A stretch of 64,000 nt of DNA from Faecalibacterium duncaniae (GTDB lineage: Bacteria; Bacillota; Clostridia; Oscillospirales; Ruminococcaceae). A program made the translations under genes and the position numbers. The DNA lies in the NCBI RefSeq assembly GCF_010509575.1, contig NZ_CP048437.1, positions 186,001 to 250,000 of the forward strand. Reading direction: 5' to 3'. The notes beneath the pieces were generated by a model. That model did no database searches. It was not told the origin of the DNA and worked only from the letters and a program-made list of their open reading frames with translations. Positions 24,465 through 32,802 of this stretch are shown here, piece after piece; position 1 is the first letter of the stretch; the number at the start of each line of letters is the position of its first letter.

Positions 24465-25538
24465 ATGATGGACGCACTGGAACAGGCCCGCCGGGAGATC
24501 GACACGGTGGATGCCCAGCTGGCTGCCCTGTTTGAGCGGCGGATGAAGGCGGTGCTCAGCGTGGCGGAATACAAAAAGGCCCACGGCCTGCCCATCTTTG
24601 ATGCCGCCCGCGAAAAGGTGGTGCTGGACAAGGCCGAAGCGCGGATCGGGGACCCGGCCCTGCGCCCCTATTACCGGGACCATGTGCAGAACATGATGGA
24701 CGTGGCCAAGCAGTACGAAGCCGAGGTGTTGGGCCGCAACCGCGCCGCCTATCAGGGCGTGGAGGGTGCCTTTGCCCACATCGCGCTCCGGGCGCTCTTT
24801 CCCCATGCCGAGGCTGTGAGCTGCCCCACCTGGGATGAGGTGTTCGATGCCGTGGAAAAGGGCGATGCCGCCCACGGCGTGGTGCCCTTTGAGAACAGCC
24901 ACGCGGGGGATGTGTCGGCGGTGCTGGACCTGTGTTACAACCACCCCGGGCTGTGGGTGGTGGATGTCTACGACCTGCCCATCTCCCAGAACCTGCTGGT
25001 GCTGCCCGGCACCCAGCTTTCCGACCTGACCCGTGTGTACAGCCACCAGCAGGCCATTGCCCAGAGCGAGACCTTCCTGAAGCAGTTCGGCCTGCCTGCC
25101 ACGGCCATGCCCAACACGGCCATGGCGGCAAAGTTCGTGGCAGAGAGCGGCGACCGGACCAAGGCGGCCATTGCCAGCGTGGAAACGGCCGCCCTGTATG
25201 GGCTGGAGGTGCTGGTGCCCAGCATCAACACCGACGGCGACAACACCACCCGCTTCATCGTCCTCAGCCGCGAAAAGCCCACGGCGGGCAACCGGTTCTC
25301 CCTGCTGTTCACGCTGGACAACAAGCCCGGCAAGCTGGCCGAGGTCATTCAGGTCATCGGTGCCAGCGGCTACGATATGGAGTCCATCAAGAGCCGCCCG
25401 CTGCCCCACGTCCCCTTTGATTATTATTTTTATGTCGAGCTGGTGGGAGACCCCGCCGCCGAAAAGACCGCCGCGCTGCTGCGCGAGCTGAATCATGTCT
25501 GCCGCACGGTACGGCTGTTAGGAGTGTATACGAAATGA
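24465..25538 (+). CDS. pheA: Chorismate mutase/prephenate dehydratase (P-protein)
   Basis: A 357-residue bifunctional enzyme of phenylalanine synthesis. Chorismate mutase (AroQ fold) covers residues 1-85 (ARREIDTVDAQLAALFERRM). Prephenate dehydratase covers about 90-275, with AYQGVEGAFAHIA and the catalytic TRF in NTTRFIVL. The C-terminal ACT domain (about 280-357, SLLFTLDNKPGKLAEVIQVIG and ESIKSRPLP) should give phenylalanine feedback control. Two ATGs stand in tandem at 24465 and 24468 behind AAAGGATG. It opens a nine-step aromatic operon and its last four bases (ATGA) overlap aroB. Confidence 0.93.
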   Translation: MMDALEQARREIDTVDAQLAALFERRMKAVLSVAEYKKAHGLPIFDAAREKVVLDKAEARIGDPALRPYYRDHVQNMMDVAKQYEAEVLGRNRAAYQGVEGAFAHIALRALFPHAEAVSCPTWDEVFDAVEKGDAAHGVVPFENSHAGDVSAVLDLCYNHPGLWVVDVYDLPISQNLLVLPGTQLSDLTRVYSHQQAIAQSETFLKQFGLPATAMPNTAMAAKFVAESGDRTKAAIASVETAALYGLEVLVPSINTDGDNTTRFIVLSREKPTAGNRFSLLFTLDNKPGKLAEVIQVIGASGYDMESIKSRPLPHVPFDYYFYVELVGDPAAEKTAALLRELNHVCRTVRLLGVYTK

Positions 25539-26578
25539 GCGATTTCATCGGGACAAAGCTCACCATGAATCTGGGCGAGCGCAGTTATGATATCATCCTG
25601 AAAAACGGTGCACTGGAAAACCTGTACCAGTTTGCCCGGCTGGACCGCAAGGTGGCCGTTGTCACCGACAGCGGCGTGCCTGCCGAATATGCCCAGCGCG
25701 TGGCCGACCAGTGCCGGGAATCCACCATCATCACGGTGCCGCAGGGCGAGGCCAGCAAGAGCTTCAAGATCCTGGAAACGGTGCTCCGGCAGATGCTGGA
25801 GTTCAACATGGGCCGCGGCGACCTGGTGGTGGCCGTGGGCGGCGGTGTGGTCGGTGATCTGGCCGGATTTGCCGCTGCCATCTACATGCGGGGCATCGAT
25901 TTCATCAACTGCCCCACCACCACCCTTTCCATGATCGATTCCTCCATCGGCGGCAAGACCGCTGTGGATCTGGGCGATACCAAAAACATCGTGGGCGCGT
26001 TCTGGCAGCCCAAGCTGGTCATCGTGGACCCGGCCACCCTTTCCACCCTGCCCCGCCGCCACTACATCAACGGCCTGGCGGAGGCGGTCAAGGCAGGCCT
26101 GCTGGCGGACCCCGAGCTGTTCGCCATCTTTGAAAAGGGCGATATCGACACCCAGATCAGCGAGATCATCTACCGCAGCCTGCGGTTCAAGAAGAACGTC
26201 GTGGAGCAGGATGAGACCGAGCGCGGGATGCGCAAGGCCCTGAACTTCGGCCACACCATCGGTCACGGCATCGAGGCCGTCAAGGGCATCAAGGGCCGCC
26301 GCACCGTGGGCCTGTTCCACGGCGAGTGCGTGGCGCTGGGGATGCTGCCCATGATCGAATCCAAGGCGCTGCAGAAGCGGGTGCGGGCGGTCTACCGCCG
26401 CATCGGCCTGCCCACCCGCACCACCTATAACAAGGAAAAGGTGCTGGCCGAGATGCTGCACGATAAAAAGGCTCAGGGCGGCCAGATCACGGTGATCAAG
26501 GTGCCGGGTCTGGGCTGCTGGCGGGCCGAGACCATCCCCGTGGAGGGCCTGCGCCCCCTGCTGGGTGTGGAGGAGTAA
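25535..26578 (+). CDS. aroB: 3-dehydroquinate synthase
   Basis: A 347-residue NAD- and metal-dependent enzyme converting DAHP to 3-dehydroquinate. The NAD-binding VAVGGGVVGDLAGFAA, the substrate and metal regions PTTTLSMIDSSIGGKTAVD and NGLAEAVKAG, and the metal-binding histidines in LNFGHTIGHGIEA and LFHGECVALGM are present. Length is normal. Start codon overlaps the pheA stop, and the next gene begins three bases after its stop. All expected catalytic residues that I can check are intact. Confidence 0.95.
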   Translation: MSDFIGTKLTMNLGERSYDIILKNGALENLYQFARLDRKVAVVTDSGVPAEYAQRVADQCRESTIITVPQGEASKSFKILETVLRQMLEFNMGRGDLVVAVGGGVVGDLAGFAAAIYMRGIDFINCPTTTLSMIDSSIGGKTAVDLGDTKNIVGAFWQPKLVIVDPATLSTLPRRHYINGLAEAVKAGLLADPELFAIFEKGDIDTQISEIIYRSLRFKKNVVEQDETERGMRKALNFGHTIGHGIEAVKGIKGRRTVGLFHGECVALGMLPMIESKALQKRVRAVYRRIGLPTRTTYNKEKVLAEMLHDKKAQGGQITVIKVPGLGCWRAETIPVEGLRPLLGVEE

Positions 26579-26581
26579 GCC

Positions 26582-27724
26582 ATGAAAAACACCTTTGGCA
26601 GCGACCTTTCACTGACCATTTTTGGCGAGAGCCACGGCAGGGCTGTCGGCGCGGTGCTGGACGGCATGGCAGCGGGCGTGCCTGTGGAGGAAGCCTTTCT
26701 TGCTGCCTGCATGGACAAGCGCCGTGCCCGGGGCGACGGCCTTTCCACCCCCCGTGTGGAGGGGGATGCGGTGCAGTTTTTGTCCGGCGTGGTCAACAGC
26801 CGCACCACCGGCACCGCCATTGCCCTGATGATCGAAAACCAGAACACCCGCAGCGGCGACTATGCCAAAACGGCTGACCTGCTGCGGCCCGGCCATGCGG
26901 ATTACACCGCCTACGCCAAGTACCACGGCTATCAGGATGCCCGGGGCGGCGGCCACTTTTCGGGCCGCGTCACCGCCGCGCTGGTGGCGGGCGGCGCTTT
27001 GGTGCTGAGAGCCCTGAACCGGGCCGGGATCGAGATCGTGACTCACATCGGGCGGTGTGCCGGGATCAGCGATGCCCCCTTTGCGCTGGATGATCCCGCC
27101 GCGCTGGCGGCGCAGGCCGAGGCACTGCTGAACAAGTCCGAGGACTTTGCCCTGCTGGACGGCAGTGTGGAGGAACCCATGAAAGCTGCCATCCGTGCCG
27201 CCGGTGCCGAGGGCGACAGTGTGGGCGGTGTGCTGGAGACCGCCATTCTGGGCCTGCCCGCAGGCGTGGGTGAACCCTATTTCGACAGCGTGGAGAGCAA
27301 GCTCTCTCACCTGGCCTTCTCCATCCCGGCGGTCAAGGGCATCGAGTTCGGTTCCGGCTTCGGCTTTGCGGACCAGAAGGGCTCGGAGGCCAACGATGCC
27401 TTCCGGATGCAGGGGGAGCGCATCGTCACCGCCACCAACCACAATGCGGGCCTGAACGGCGGCATCTCCAACGGGATGCCCGTGGTGTTCCGCACGGCGG
27501 TCAAGCCTACCCCCAGCATCTACAAAACACAGGACACGGTGGATTATATCGCAAAGAAGGACGCGGAGCTGTCCATTCAGGGCCGCCACGACCCCTGCAT
27601 CGTGCCCCGGGCCGCCATTGTGCAGACCTGCGCCGCCGCGCTGGCCGTGGGCGACCTGCTCACCGCAAAATACGGCATGGCCTGGATGGAGGACCCCACC
27701 GGCTACCGCAAGGAGGTGCTGTAA
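26582..27724 (+). CDS. aroC: Chorismate synthase
   Basis: A 380-residue reduced-FMN-dependent enzyme making chorismate from EPSP. Signatures are FGESHGRAVGAVLDG at the N-terminus, RARGDGLSTPRVEGD, RPGHADYTAYAKYHG and DARGGGHFSGR, and the C-terminal ISNGMPVVFRTAVKPTPSI. RHDPCIVPRAAIV closes the active site region. The ATG follows GAGGAGTAAGCC. aroE-aroK begins immediately after the TAA stop with no spacer base. Confidence 0.95.
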   Translation: MKNTFGSDLSLTIFGESHGRAVGAVLDGMAAGVPVEEAFLAACMDKRRARGDGLSTPRVEGDAVQFLSGVVNSRTTGTAIALMIENQNTRSGDYAKTADLLRPGHADYTAYAKYHGYQDARGGGHFSGRVTAALVAGGALVLRALNRAGIEIVTHIGRCAGISDAPFALDDPAALAAQAEALLNKSEDFALLDGSVEEPMKAAIRAAGAEGDSVGGVLETAILGLPAGVGEPYFDSVESKLSHLAFSIPAVKGIEFGSGFGFADQKGSEANDAFRMQGERIVTATNHNAGLNGGISNGMPVVFRTAVKPTPSIYKTQDTVDYIAKKDAELSIQGRHDPCIVPRAAIVQTCAAALAVGDLLTAKYGMAWMEDPTGYRKEVL

Positions 27725-28987
27725 ATGGAATACGGACTCATCGGCGGGCGGCTGGGCCACTCCTACTCCAAGGTCATCCACGAGATGCTCTGCGGCTACC
27801 GGTACGACCTGTGCCCCCTGCCCACGGAAGAGGAAGTCCGGGCCTTTCTGACCCGGCGGCAGTTCAGGGCCATCAATGTCACCATCCCCTATAAGCTGGT
27901 GGTCATGGAGTACTGCTCCTACATCGACCCCCACGCCAAGGCCATCAACGCTGTGAACACCATCGTCAACAGGAACGGCCTGCTCTACGGCTACAACACC
28001 GATTATCCCGGCTTCTCCTACCTGTGCGATGCACACGGTGTGGAGTTCAAGGACAGGACTGTGCTCATTCTGGGCACCGGCGGCACCCACAACACCACTT
28101 GGGCCGTGGCCCATGACCGGGGCGCGAAACAGATCTATACCGTCAGCCGCCATCCCGACCCCGAAAAGGGAGAGCTGACTTATGCTCAGGCCCTGACCAC
28201 CGGGGCGCAGATCATCATCAACACCACGCCGGTGGGCATGTACCCCAATGCGGGCGTGAGCGCCCTGGATATCACCTCCATGCCCGGGCTGGAAGCCGTG
28301 ATCGATGTCATCTATAATCCCGATAAGACCGAGCTCATCCTCCGGGCCGAAGAGCTGGGGGTGCCCGTTGCCGTCGGCGGTCTGGAAATGCTGGTGGCGC
28401 AGGCAGTGTACGCGGCAGAATTTTTCCTCGACCGCAAGTTTGAGGATGCCGGTGCCGAGATCGCCCGTGTGACCAGCGAGCTGCGGCGGGAACAGCTGAA
28501 CATTGCCCTCATCGGGATGCCCTCCTCGGGCAAATCCACCCTGGGCCGCGCTCTGGCGGAACGGCTGGGCAAGCGGTTCGTGGATCTGGACGAGGAGATC
28601 GTCAAGGCCGACGGCCGGAGCATCCCGGACATCTTTGCCGCTGAGGGGGAGGCAGGCTTCCGGAAGCTGGAGGCCGCGCAGACCGCCCGCTTTGCCAGGG
28701 AGAACCGGCAGGTCATCTCCTGCGGCGGCGGCGTGGTCAAAGACCCGGCAAACCTCCGGGCGCTCCACGCCAACGGCATCGTGCTCTTTATCGACCGGCC
28801 GCTGGAAGATCTGCTGGTGGGCGGCGGAAGGCCCCTTTCCACCAGCCCCGAGGCCCTGAAAACCATGGAAGCCCAGCGCCGCCCGCTCTATCTGGCGGCA
28901 GCGGATGCTGTGATCCCCAACAAGACCACCCCTGCGGATGCCGTGACGGCGGCAATGGAGGCGCTGGATGAAATTTTTAGTCATTAA
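27725..28987 (+). CDS. aroEK: Shikimate dehydrogenase-shikimate kinase fusion
   Basis: A 420-residue fusion of two consecutive shikimate enzymes. Residues 1-255 are AroE: GRLGHSYSKVIHEML binds shikimate, NVTIPYK carries the catalytic lysine, NAVNTIV and NTDYPGF follow, and LGTGGTHNTTWAVA is the NADP loop. Residues 258-420 are AroK: P-loop GMPSSGKS near 264, DLDEEI, the shikimate-binding SCGGGVV, and a shortened lid (GGGRPLS). AroE and AroK are more often separate, so the fusion would channel shikimate. The end overlaps the next start by 20 bases. Confidence 0.92.
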   Translation: MEYGLIGGRLGHSYSKVIHEMLCGYRYDLCPLPTEEEVRAFLTRRQFRAINVTIPYKLVVMEYCSYIDPHAKAINAVNTIVNRNGLLYGYNTDYPGFSYLCDAHGVEFKDRTVLILGTGGTHNTTWAVAHDRGAKQIYTVSRHPDPEKGELTYAQALTTGAQIIINTTPVGMYPNAGVSALDITSMPGLEAVIDVIYNPDKTELILRAEELGVPVAVGGLEMLVAQAVYAAEFFLDRKFEDAGAEIARVTSELRREQLNIALIGMPSSGKSTLGRALAERLGKRFVDLDEEIVKADGRSIPDIFAAEGEAGFRKLEAAQTARFARENRQVISCGGGVVKDPANLRALHANGIVLFIDRPLEDLLVGGGRPLSTSPEALKTMEAQRRPLYLAAADAVIPNKTTPADAVTAAMEALDEIFSH

Positions 28988-29432
28988 CGGTCCCAACCTC
29001 AACCTGACCCAGTTCACGGAGCCGGGCATGGAGGGGCAGATCGATTTTAATACACTGCTGGATTATATCGAGGCGGGATGTGCCCAGATGGATGTTCAGG
29101 TGGACTTTTTCCAGTCCAACCACGAGGGTGACCTCATCGATGAGATCCAGTCGGCGGCAGGCCGGGCCGATGGCATTATCCTCAACCCGGGCGGCTATGC
29201 CTATTACAGCGTGGCCATTCTGGAAGCGCTGCAGGTGTGCGGCGTGCCCGCCGTGGAAGTGATGCTGGCCGACCCCAGCGGCAAGGAGCCCTTCCGCAGC
29301 GTGGATGTGGTCTCCTTTGGCTGTCAGGGCCGCTTTGCAGGCGAGGGGGTCAGCGGATATCTCCATGCCTGCGCTTACCTTGTGCAGCTGCTCCGGCTGG
29401 ATGGCGGCGCGCAGACGCACCTGGTGCAGTAA
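28968..29432 (+). CDS. aroQ: AroQ-like (type II dehydroquinase fold) protein with altered active site
   Basis: A 154-residue flavodoxin-like protein clearly homologous to type II 3-dehydroquinate dehydratase (INGPNLNL at the start, ILNPGGYAYYSVAI, EPFRS). In the Mycobacterium tuberculosis enzyme the catalytic set is Asn12, Arg19, Tyr24, Asn75, His81, His101 and Arg112. By alignment, Arg19 becomes Thr17, Tyr24 becomes Glu22, His81 becomes Tyr79 and His101 becomes Met99. Only the Asn and late Arg remain. Its place in the operon suits the missing third step, yet activity by the known mechanism is doubtful. It could work differently, act as a scaffold, or be replaced by an AroD elsewhere. Confidence 0.75.
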   Translation: MKFLVINGPNLNLTQFTEPGMEGQIDFNTLLDYIEAGCAQMDVQVDFFQSNHEGDLIDEIQSAAGRADGIILNPGGYAYYSVAILEALQVCGVPAVEVMLADPSGKEPFRSVDVVSFGCQGRFAGEGVSGYLHACAYLVQLLRLDGGAQTHLVQ

Positions 29433-29487
29433 CAACCCTCTCAGTCTCGCATTCGCTCGCCAGCTCCCCCGAAGGGGGAGCCCTTGG
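29433..29487. repeat. Palindromic intergenic element, copy B (half element)
   Basis: Begins AACCCTCTCAGTC, then a short CG-rich hairpin and the stem AGCTCCCCC-GAA-GGGGGAGC followed by CCTTGGCA. It matches the left half of copies D and E and has no right terminal repeat. It lies inside the aromatic operon, between aroQ and aroF, and could weaken read-through. Confidence 0.7.
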
Positions 29488-29553
29488 CAAGTAGGGCAGG
29501 CTGTGCAGCAAAACTGAAAGCATAGAGACAAAACAGAAGGGAAAAGAAACAAG

Positions 29554-30570
29554 ATGATCATTTCGACCAAAAAAGGCACCCCCAAGGAAGAGCTGGAAAA
29601 GATCGTAGACAAATTCGAGAAACAGGGCCTGGATGTGACCCTGATCACCGGCAAGGATTACAATGTGTTCGGTCTGGTGGGCGATACCACCAAGATCGAT
29701 GAGCGCGACGTGCTGGCCAACCCCTGGATCGACAACGTCACCCGCGTGTCCGCTCCCTATAAGCGGGCCAACCGCCTGTTCCACCCCGCCGATTCCATCA
29801 TCGACTGCGGCGGCGTGAAGATCGGCAGGGGCGAGAAGATCGCCGTGATGGCAGGCCCCTGCAGCATCGAGGGCGAGGAGCAGGCACTGCGCATTGCCAA
29901 CGGCGTAAAGGCGGGCGGTGCAAGCCTGTTCCGCGGCGGCGCTTATAAGCCCCGCACTTCTCCCTACTCCTTCCAGGGTCTGGAGACCGAGGGCATCCTC
30001 GATATGGTCAAGGCACGGGAGGCCACCGGAATGCCCATCGTGTCCGAGCTGATGAGCGAGGACCGGATCCCGGAGTTTGAGGAATATGTGGACGTGGTGC
30101 AGATCGGTGCCCGCAACATGCAGAATTTCCAGCTGCTCAAGGCCGTGGGCAAGATGCACAAGCCTGTTCTGCTCAAGCGCGGCCTGTGCAACACCATCGA
30201 GGAGTGGATCATGTCCGCAGAGTATATCATGGCCGGCGGCAACGAGCAGGTCATTCTCTGCGAGCGGGGCATCCGCACCTTTGAAAAATACACCCGCAAC
30301 ACCCTCGACCTCTCCGCTGTGCCCATCATCCACGAAAAGACCCATCTGCCCATCATCGTGGACCCCAGCCACGCCACCGGCAAGGCCAATCTGGTTGAGC
30401 CGATGATGATCGCCGCTGTGGCCGCCGGTGCCGACGGTCTGGAGGTGGAAGTCCACTATGATCCCCGCCACGCATGGAGCGATGGCGCACAGTGCCTGAC
30501 CCCGGATGCCTTTGCACAGGCCATGGCAAAGTGCCGTCAGGTCGCATGGGCCATTGGCCGGGATATGTAA
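29554..30570 (+). CDS. aroF: 3-deoxy-7-phosphoheptulonate (DAHP) synthase, type I-beta with regulatory N-domain
   Basis: A 338-residue enzyme catalysing the first shikimate step. Residues 1-65 (TPKEELEKIVDKFEKQGLDVTLITGKDYNVFGLVGD) form the ferredoxin-like regulatory domain, which in Thermotoga DAHP synthase mediates feedback inhibition by tyrosine or phenylalanine. The barrel carries MAGPCSIEG, RGGAYKPRTSPYSFQG, the KRG in PVLLKRGLCNT, DPSHATG and EVHYDP. A 121-base gap holding repeat copy B separates it from aroQ. aroA starts two bases after its stop. Confidence 0.94.
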   Translation: MIISTKKGTPKEELEKIVDKFEKQGLDVTLITGKDYNVFGLVGDTTKIDERDVLANPWIDNVTRVSAPYKRANRLFHPADSIIDCGGVKIGRGEKIAVMAGPCSIEGEEQALRIANGVKAGGASLFRGGAYKPRTSPYSFQGLETEGILDMVKAREATGMPIVSELMSEDRIPEFEEYVDVVQIGARNMQNFQLLKAVGKMHKPVLLKRGLCNTIEEWIMSAEYIMAGGNEQVILCERGIRTFEKYTRNTLDLSAVPIIHEKTHLPIIVDPSHATGKANLVEPMMIAAVAAGADGLEVEVHYDPRHAWSDGAQCLTPDAFAQAMAKCRQVAWAIGRDM

Positions 30571-30571
30571 G

Positions 30572-31846
30572 ATGGATGTGGTGGTAAAACGCGCCCGCCC
30601 AGTGGCGGGCAGGATCGCCGCGCCGCCCAGCAAAAGCATGGCTCACCGGGCGGTGCTCTGCGCGGCGCTGGCAAAGGGAACCTCCCATCTCCACCATCTT
30701 GCCTTCAGCAAGGATATCTCCGCCACGCTGGGCGCGGCGGGCCGACTGTGCGCCCGTGTCACCACCGGTGAAAACGACGCGGTGGTGGAGGGGCTTGGCC
30801 GCTTTCTGCCGGTTGATGCCCCCGTGGACTGCTGTGAGAGCGGCAGTACCTTGCGCTTCCTCATCCCGCTGGCCAGCCTGACCGGGCAGGAAGTGACTTT
30901 TACAGGCCGTGGGCGGCTGATGGAGCGGCCCCAGTCGGTCTACAAAACGCTGTATCAGCAGCAGGGCCTGCGCTTTGAGCAGGGCGCGGACCGCCTGACT
31001 GTGGAAGGTGCCCTGACCCCGGGCGAATACGAGCTGGCGGGCAACGTGTCCAGCCAGTTCATCAGCGGGCTGCTGTTTGCCCTGCCCCTGTTGGGCGGCA
31101 CCAGCACCCTGCACCTCATCCCGCCTGTGGAGAGCCGGAGCTACATCGATATGACCCGCGCGGTGCAGCACGCCTTTGGCGTGGAGAGCCGCTGGCTGGA
31201 TGAAAACACGCTGGAAATTCCCGGCGGGCAGCACTATCTTCCCGGTGATTACACCGTGGAGGGCGATTACAGCCAGGCGGCTTTTCCTGCCGTGCTGGGC
31301 GCTGTGACCGGCGGGGTGGCCATCACCGGCCTGTCTGAGGAGACCTTGCAGGGCGATGCCGCCATTCTGGAGATCCTCCGGCGGTGCGGTGCAAGATTCA
31401 CCCGCACCGGGCAGGGCGTGGTGTTTGAAAAGGCCCCGCTCCACGGAACGGACATCGACCTTGCCGACTGCCCCGACCTGGGCCCCGTGCTGATGGTGCT
31501 GGGCCTGCTGTGTGAGGGCACCACGGTCATCCGCAACGCCGAGCGTCTCCGCATCAAGGAGAGTGACCGCATCGAGGCCATGGAGACCGAGCTGCGGGCC
31601 TGCGGCGGGCAGCTGGAGAGCGAGGGCGGCACCATTACCATCCATGGCTGTGCCGGCGCGCTCCATGCCCCGGAGCAGCCGCTTTCCGGCCACAACGACC
31701 ACCGCGTGGTGATGAGCCTTGCGGTGCTGGCGCTGGCCGCCGGGCTGGCCCTGCCCATCAGCGGGGCCGAGGCCGTTGCCAAGAGCTGGCCGGATTTTCT
31801 GGAAGCCATCAAGCCTTTGGGCGCGGAGGTGGAACATGTTGGATAA
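30572..31846 (+). CDS. aroA: 3-phosphoshikimate 1-carboxyvinyltransferase (EPSP synthase)
   Basis: A 424-residue EPSP synthase. PPSKSMAHRAVL carries the N-terminal lysine and arginine, SGSTLRFLIPL the phosphate contacts, ERPQSVY and SSQFISGLLFALPLL the middle region. RIKESDRIEAMETEL and HNDHRVVMSLAVLA give the catalytic Glu and Asp/His/Arg. PPSKSMAHR lacks the Gly-Asn-Ala pattern that would help to assign inhibitor class, so none is assigned. The gene overlaps tyrA by 11 bases. Confidence 0.94.
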   Translation: MDVVVKRARPVAGRIAAPPSKSMAHRAVLCAALAKGTSHLHHLAFSKDISATLGAAGRLCARVTTGENDAVVEGLGRFLPVDAPVDCCESGSTLRFLIPLASLTGQEVTFTGRGRLMERPQSVYKTLYQQQGLRFEQGADRLTVEGALTPGEYELAGNVSSQFISGLLFALPLLGGTSTLHLIPPVESRSYIDMTRAVQHAFGVESRWLDENTLEIPGGQHYLPGDYTVEGDYSQAAFPAVLGAVTGGVAITGLSEETLQGDAAILEILRRCGARFTRTGQGVVFEKAPLHGTDIDLADCPDLGPVLMVLGLLCEGTTVIRNAERLRIKESDRIEAMETELRACGGQLESEGGTITIHGCAGALHAPEQPLSGHNDHRVVMSLAVLALAAGLALPISGAEAVAKSWPDFLEAIKPLGAEVEHVG

Positions 31847-32696
31847 ATCAAAGCGTTATCTCATTGTGGGCCTGGGCCTGCTGGGCGGCAAGTACGCCTT
31901 GGAGCTGAGCAGGGCCGGGTTCCATGTGGACGGCATCAACCGCAGCGAGGGCCATCTGCAGTATGCCCTCGACCACGGCTATATCGCCAGCGGCAAGACC
32001 CACGATTTTGAGGATCTGGTATGTCAGGCCGATCATATCATCTTCGGTTTGTACCCCACGGCCCTGCTCGAGTGGTTCCGGACCTACGGCCACCTGCTGA
32101 AGGAGGGCTGCATCTTTACCGATGTGTCGGGCGTAAAGACCGGTCTGGTGGAGCCCATTCAGGCCATGTGCAGGCCGGGCGTGGAGTTCATTGCCAGCCA
32201 CCCCATGGCGGGCCGTGAGACCTCCAGCGTGGAGCACGCCGCCGAGGTGAATTTTGCCCCGGCCAACTTCATTGTGACCCCCACGGAAAAGAACACCCCG
32301 GAGGCCGTTCAGTGGGCCAGGGAGCTGGCCGAGGTGCTGGGCTTCAAGCATATCTGCACCCTGACCGTGCAGGAGCATGACAGGATGATCGGCTATGTCA
32401 GCCAGCTCTGCCATGCCATCGCCGTCAGCCTGATGTGCGCCAACGACAATACCTCGCTGTGCGAGTACACCGGCGATTCCTTCCGGGACCTGACCCGCAT
32501 TGCACGCATCAACGATAAGATGTGGGCGGAGCTGTTCCTCTGGAACAAAGAAAACCTTATCTCCGAGATCGACCAGTTCAGCGGGGCGCTGAACGAGATG
32601 CGCAACGCCCTTGTGGCTGATGACCGGGAAAAGCTGGAGGAGATGTTCCGCCTGTCCACCCAGCGCCGCGCGGCGTTTGATAAGAAAGCGCCGTAA
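31836..32696 (+). CDS. tyrA: Prephenate (or arogenate) dehydrogenase
   Basis: A 286-residue NAD(P)-dependent enzyme of tyrosine synthesis. The Rossmann start YLIVGLGLLGGKYALEL, the catalytic HPMAGRE (His in ASHPMAGRE) and SQLCHAIAVSL, which corresponds to the S-x-x-P/C-H motif, are present. There is no ACT domain, and substrate preference between prephenate and arogenate cannot be decided. The ATG at 31836 lies inside the end of aroA with GCGGAGGTGG upstream. It is the last gene of the aromatic operon. Confidence 0.92.
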   Translation: MLDKSKRYLIVGLGLLGGKYALELSRAGFHVDGINRSEGHLQYALDHGYIASGKTHDFEDLVCQADHIIFGLYPTALLEWFRTYGHLLKEGCIFTDVSGVKTGLVEPIQAMCRPGVEFIASHPMAGRETSSVEHAAEVNFAPANFIVTPTEKNTPEAVQWARELAEVLGFKHICTLTVQEHDRMIGYVSQLCHAIAVSLMCANDNTSLCEYTGDSFRDLTRIARINDKMWAELFLWNKENLISEIDQFSGALNEMRNALVADDREKLEEMFRLSTQRRAAFDKKAP

Positions 32697-32702
32697 CCTT
32701 TT

Positions 32703-32728
32703 CAGCACGCAGCACTGCTGTTTTTTTT
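32703..32728 (+). terminator. Weak terminator after the aromatic operon
   Basis: CAGCA pairs with TGCTG around eight bases and is followed by eight T. The stem is short; the adjacent repeat copy C may add to termination. Confidence 0.5.
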
Positions 32729-32729
32729 C

Positions 32730-32772
32730 AGCTCCCCTGCTGGGGAGAGCTGGAATCGAGACTGAGAGGTTT
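32730..32772. repeat. Palindromic intergenic element, copy C (half element)
   Basis: AGCTCCCC-TGCT-GGGGAGAGCT, a spacer ATCGAG and the terminal repeat GACTGAGAGGTTT. This is the right half of the family seen complete at 39650-39868. Confidence 0.68.
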
Positions 32773-32802
32773 GGCACAACACGAAAAAATGAGGTGTACC
32801 GA

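Noticed and set aside
26609..29029. 806-codon minus-strand frame over aroC and aroEK
   Set aside because: Shadow frame; the plus-strand genes have full catalytic motifs.
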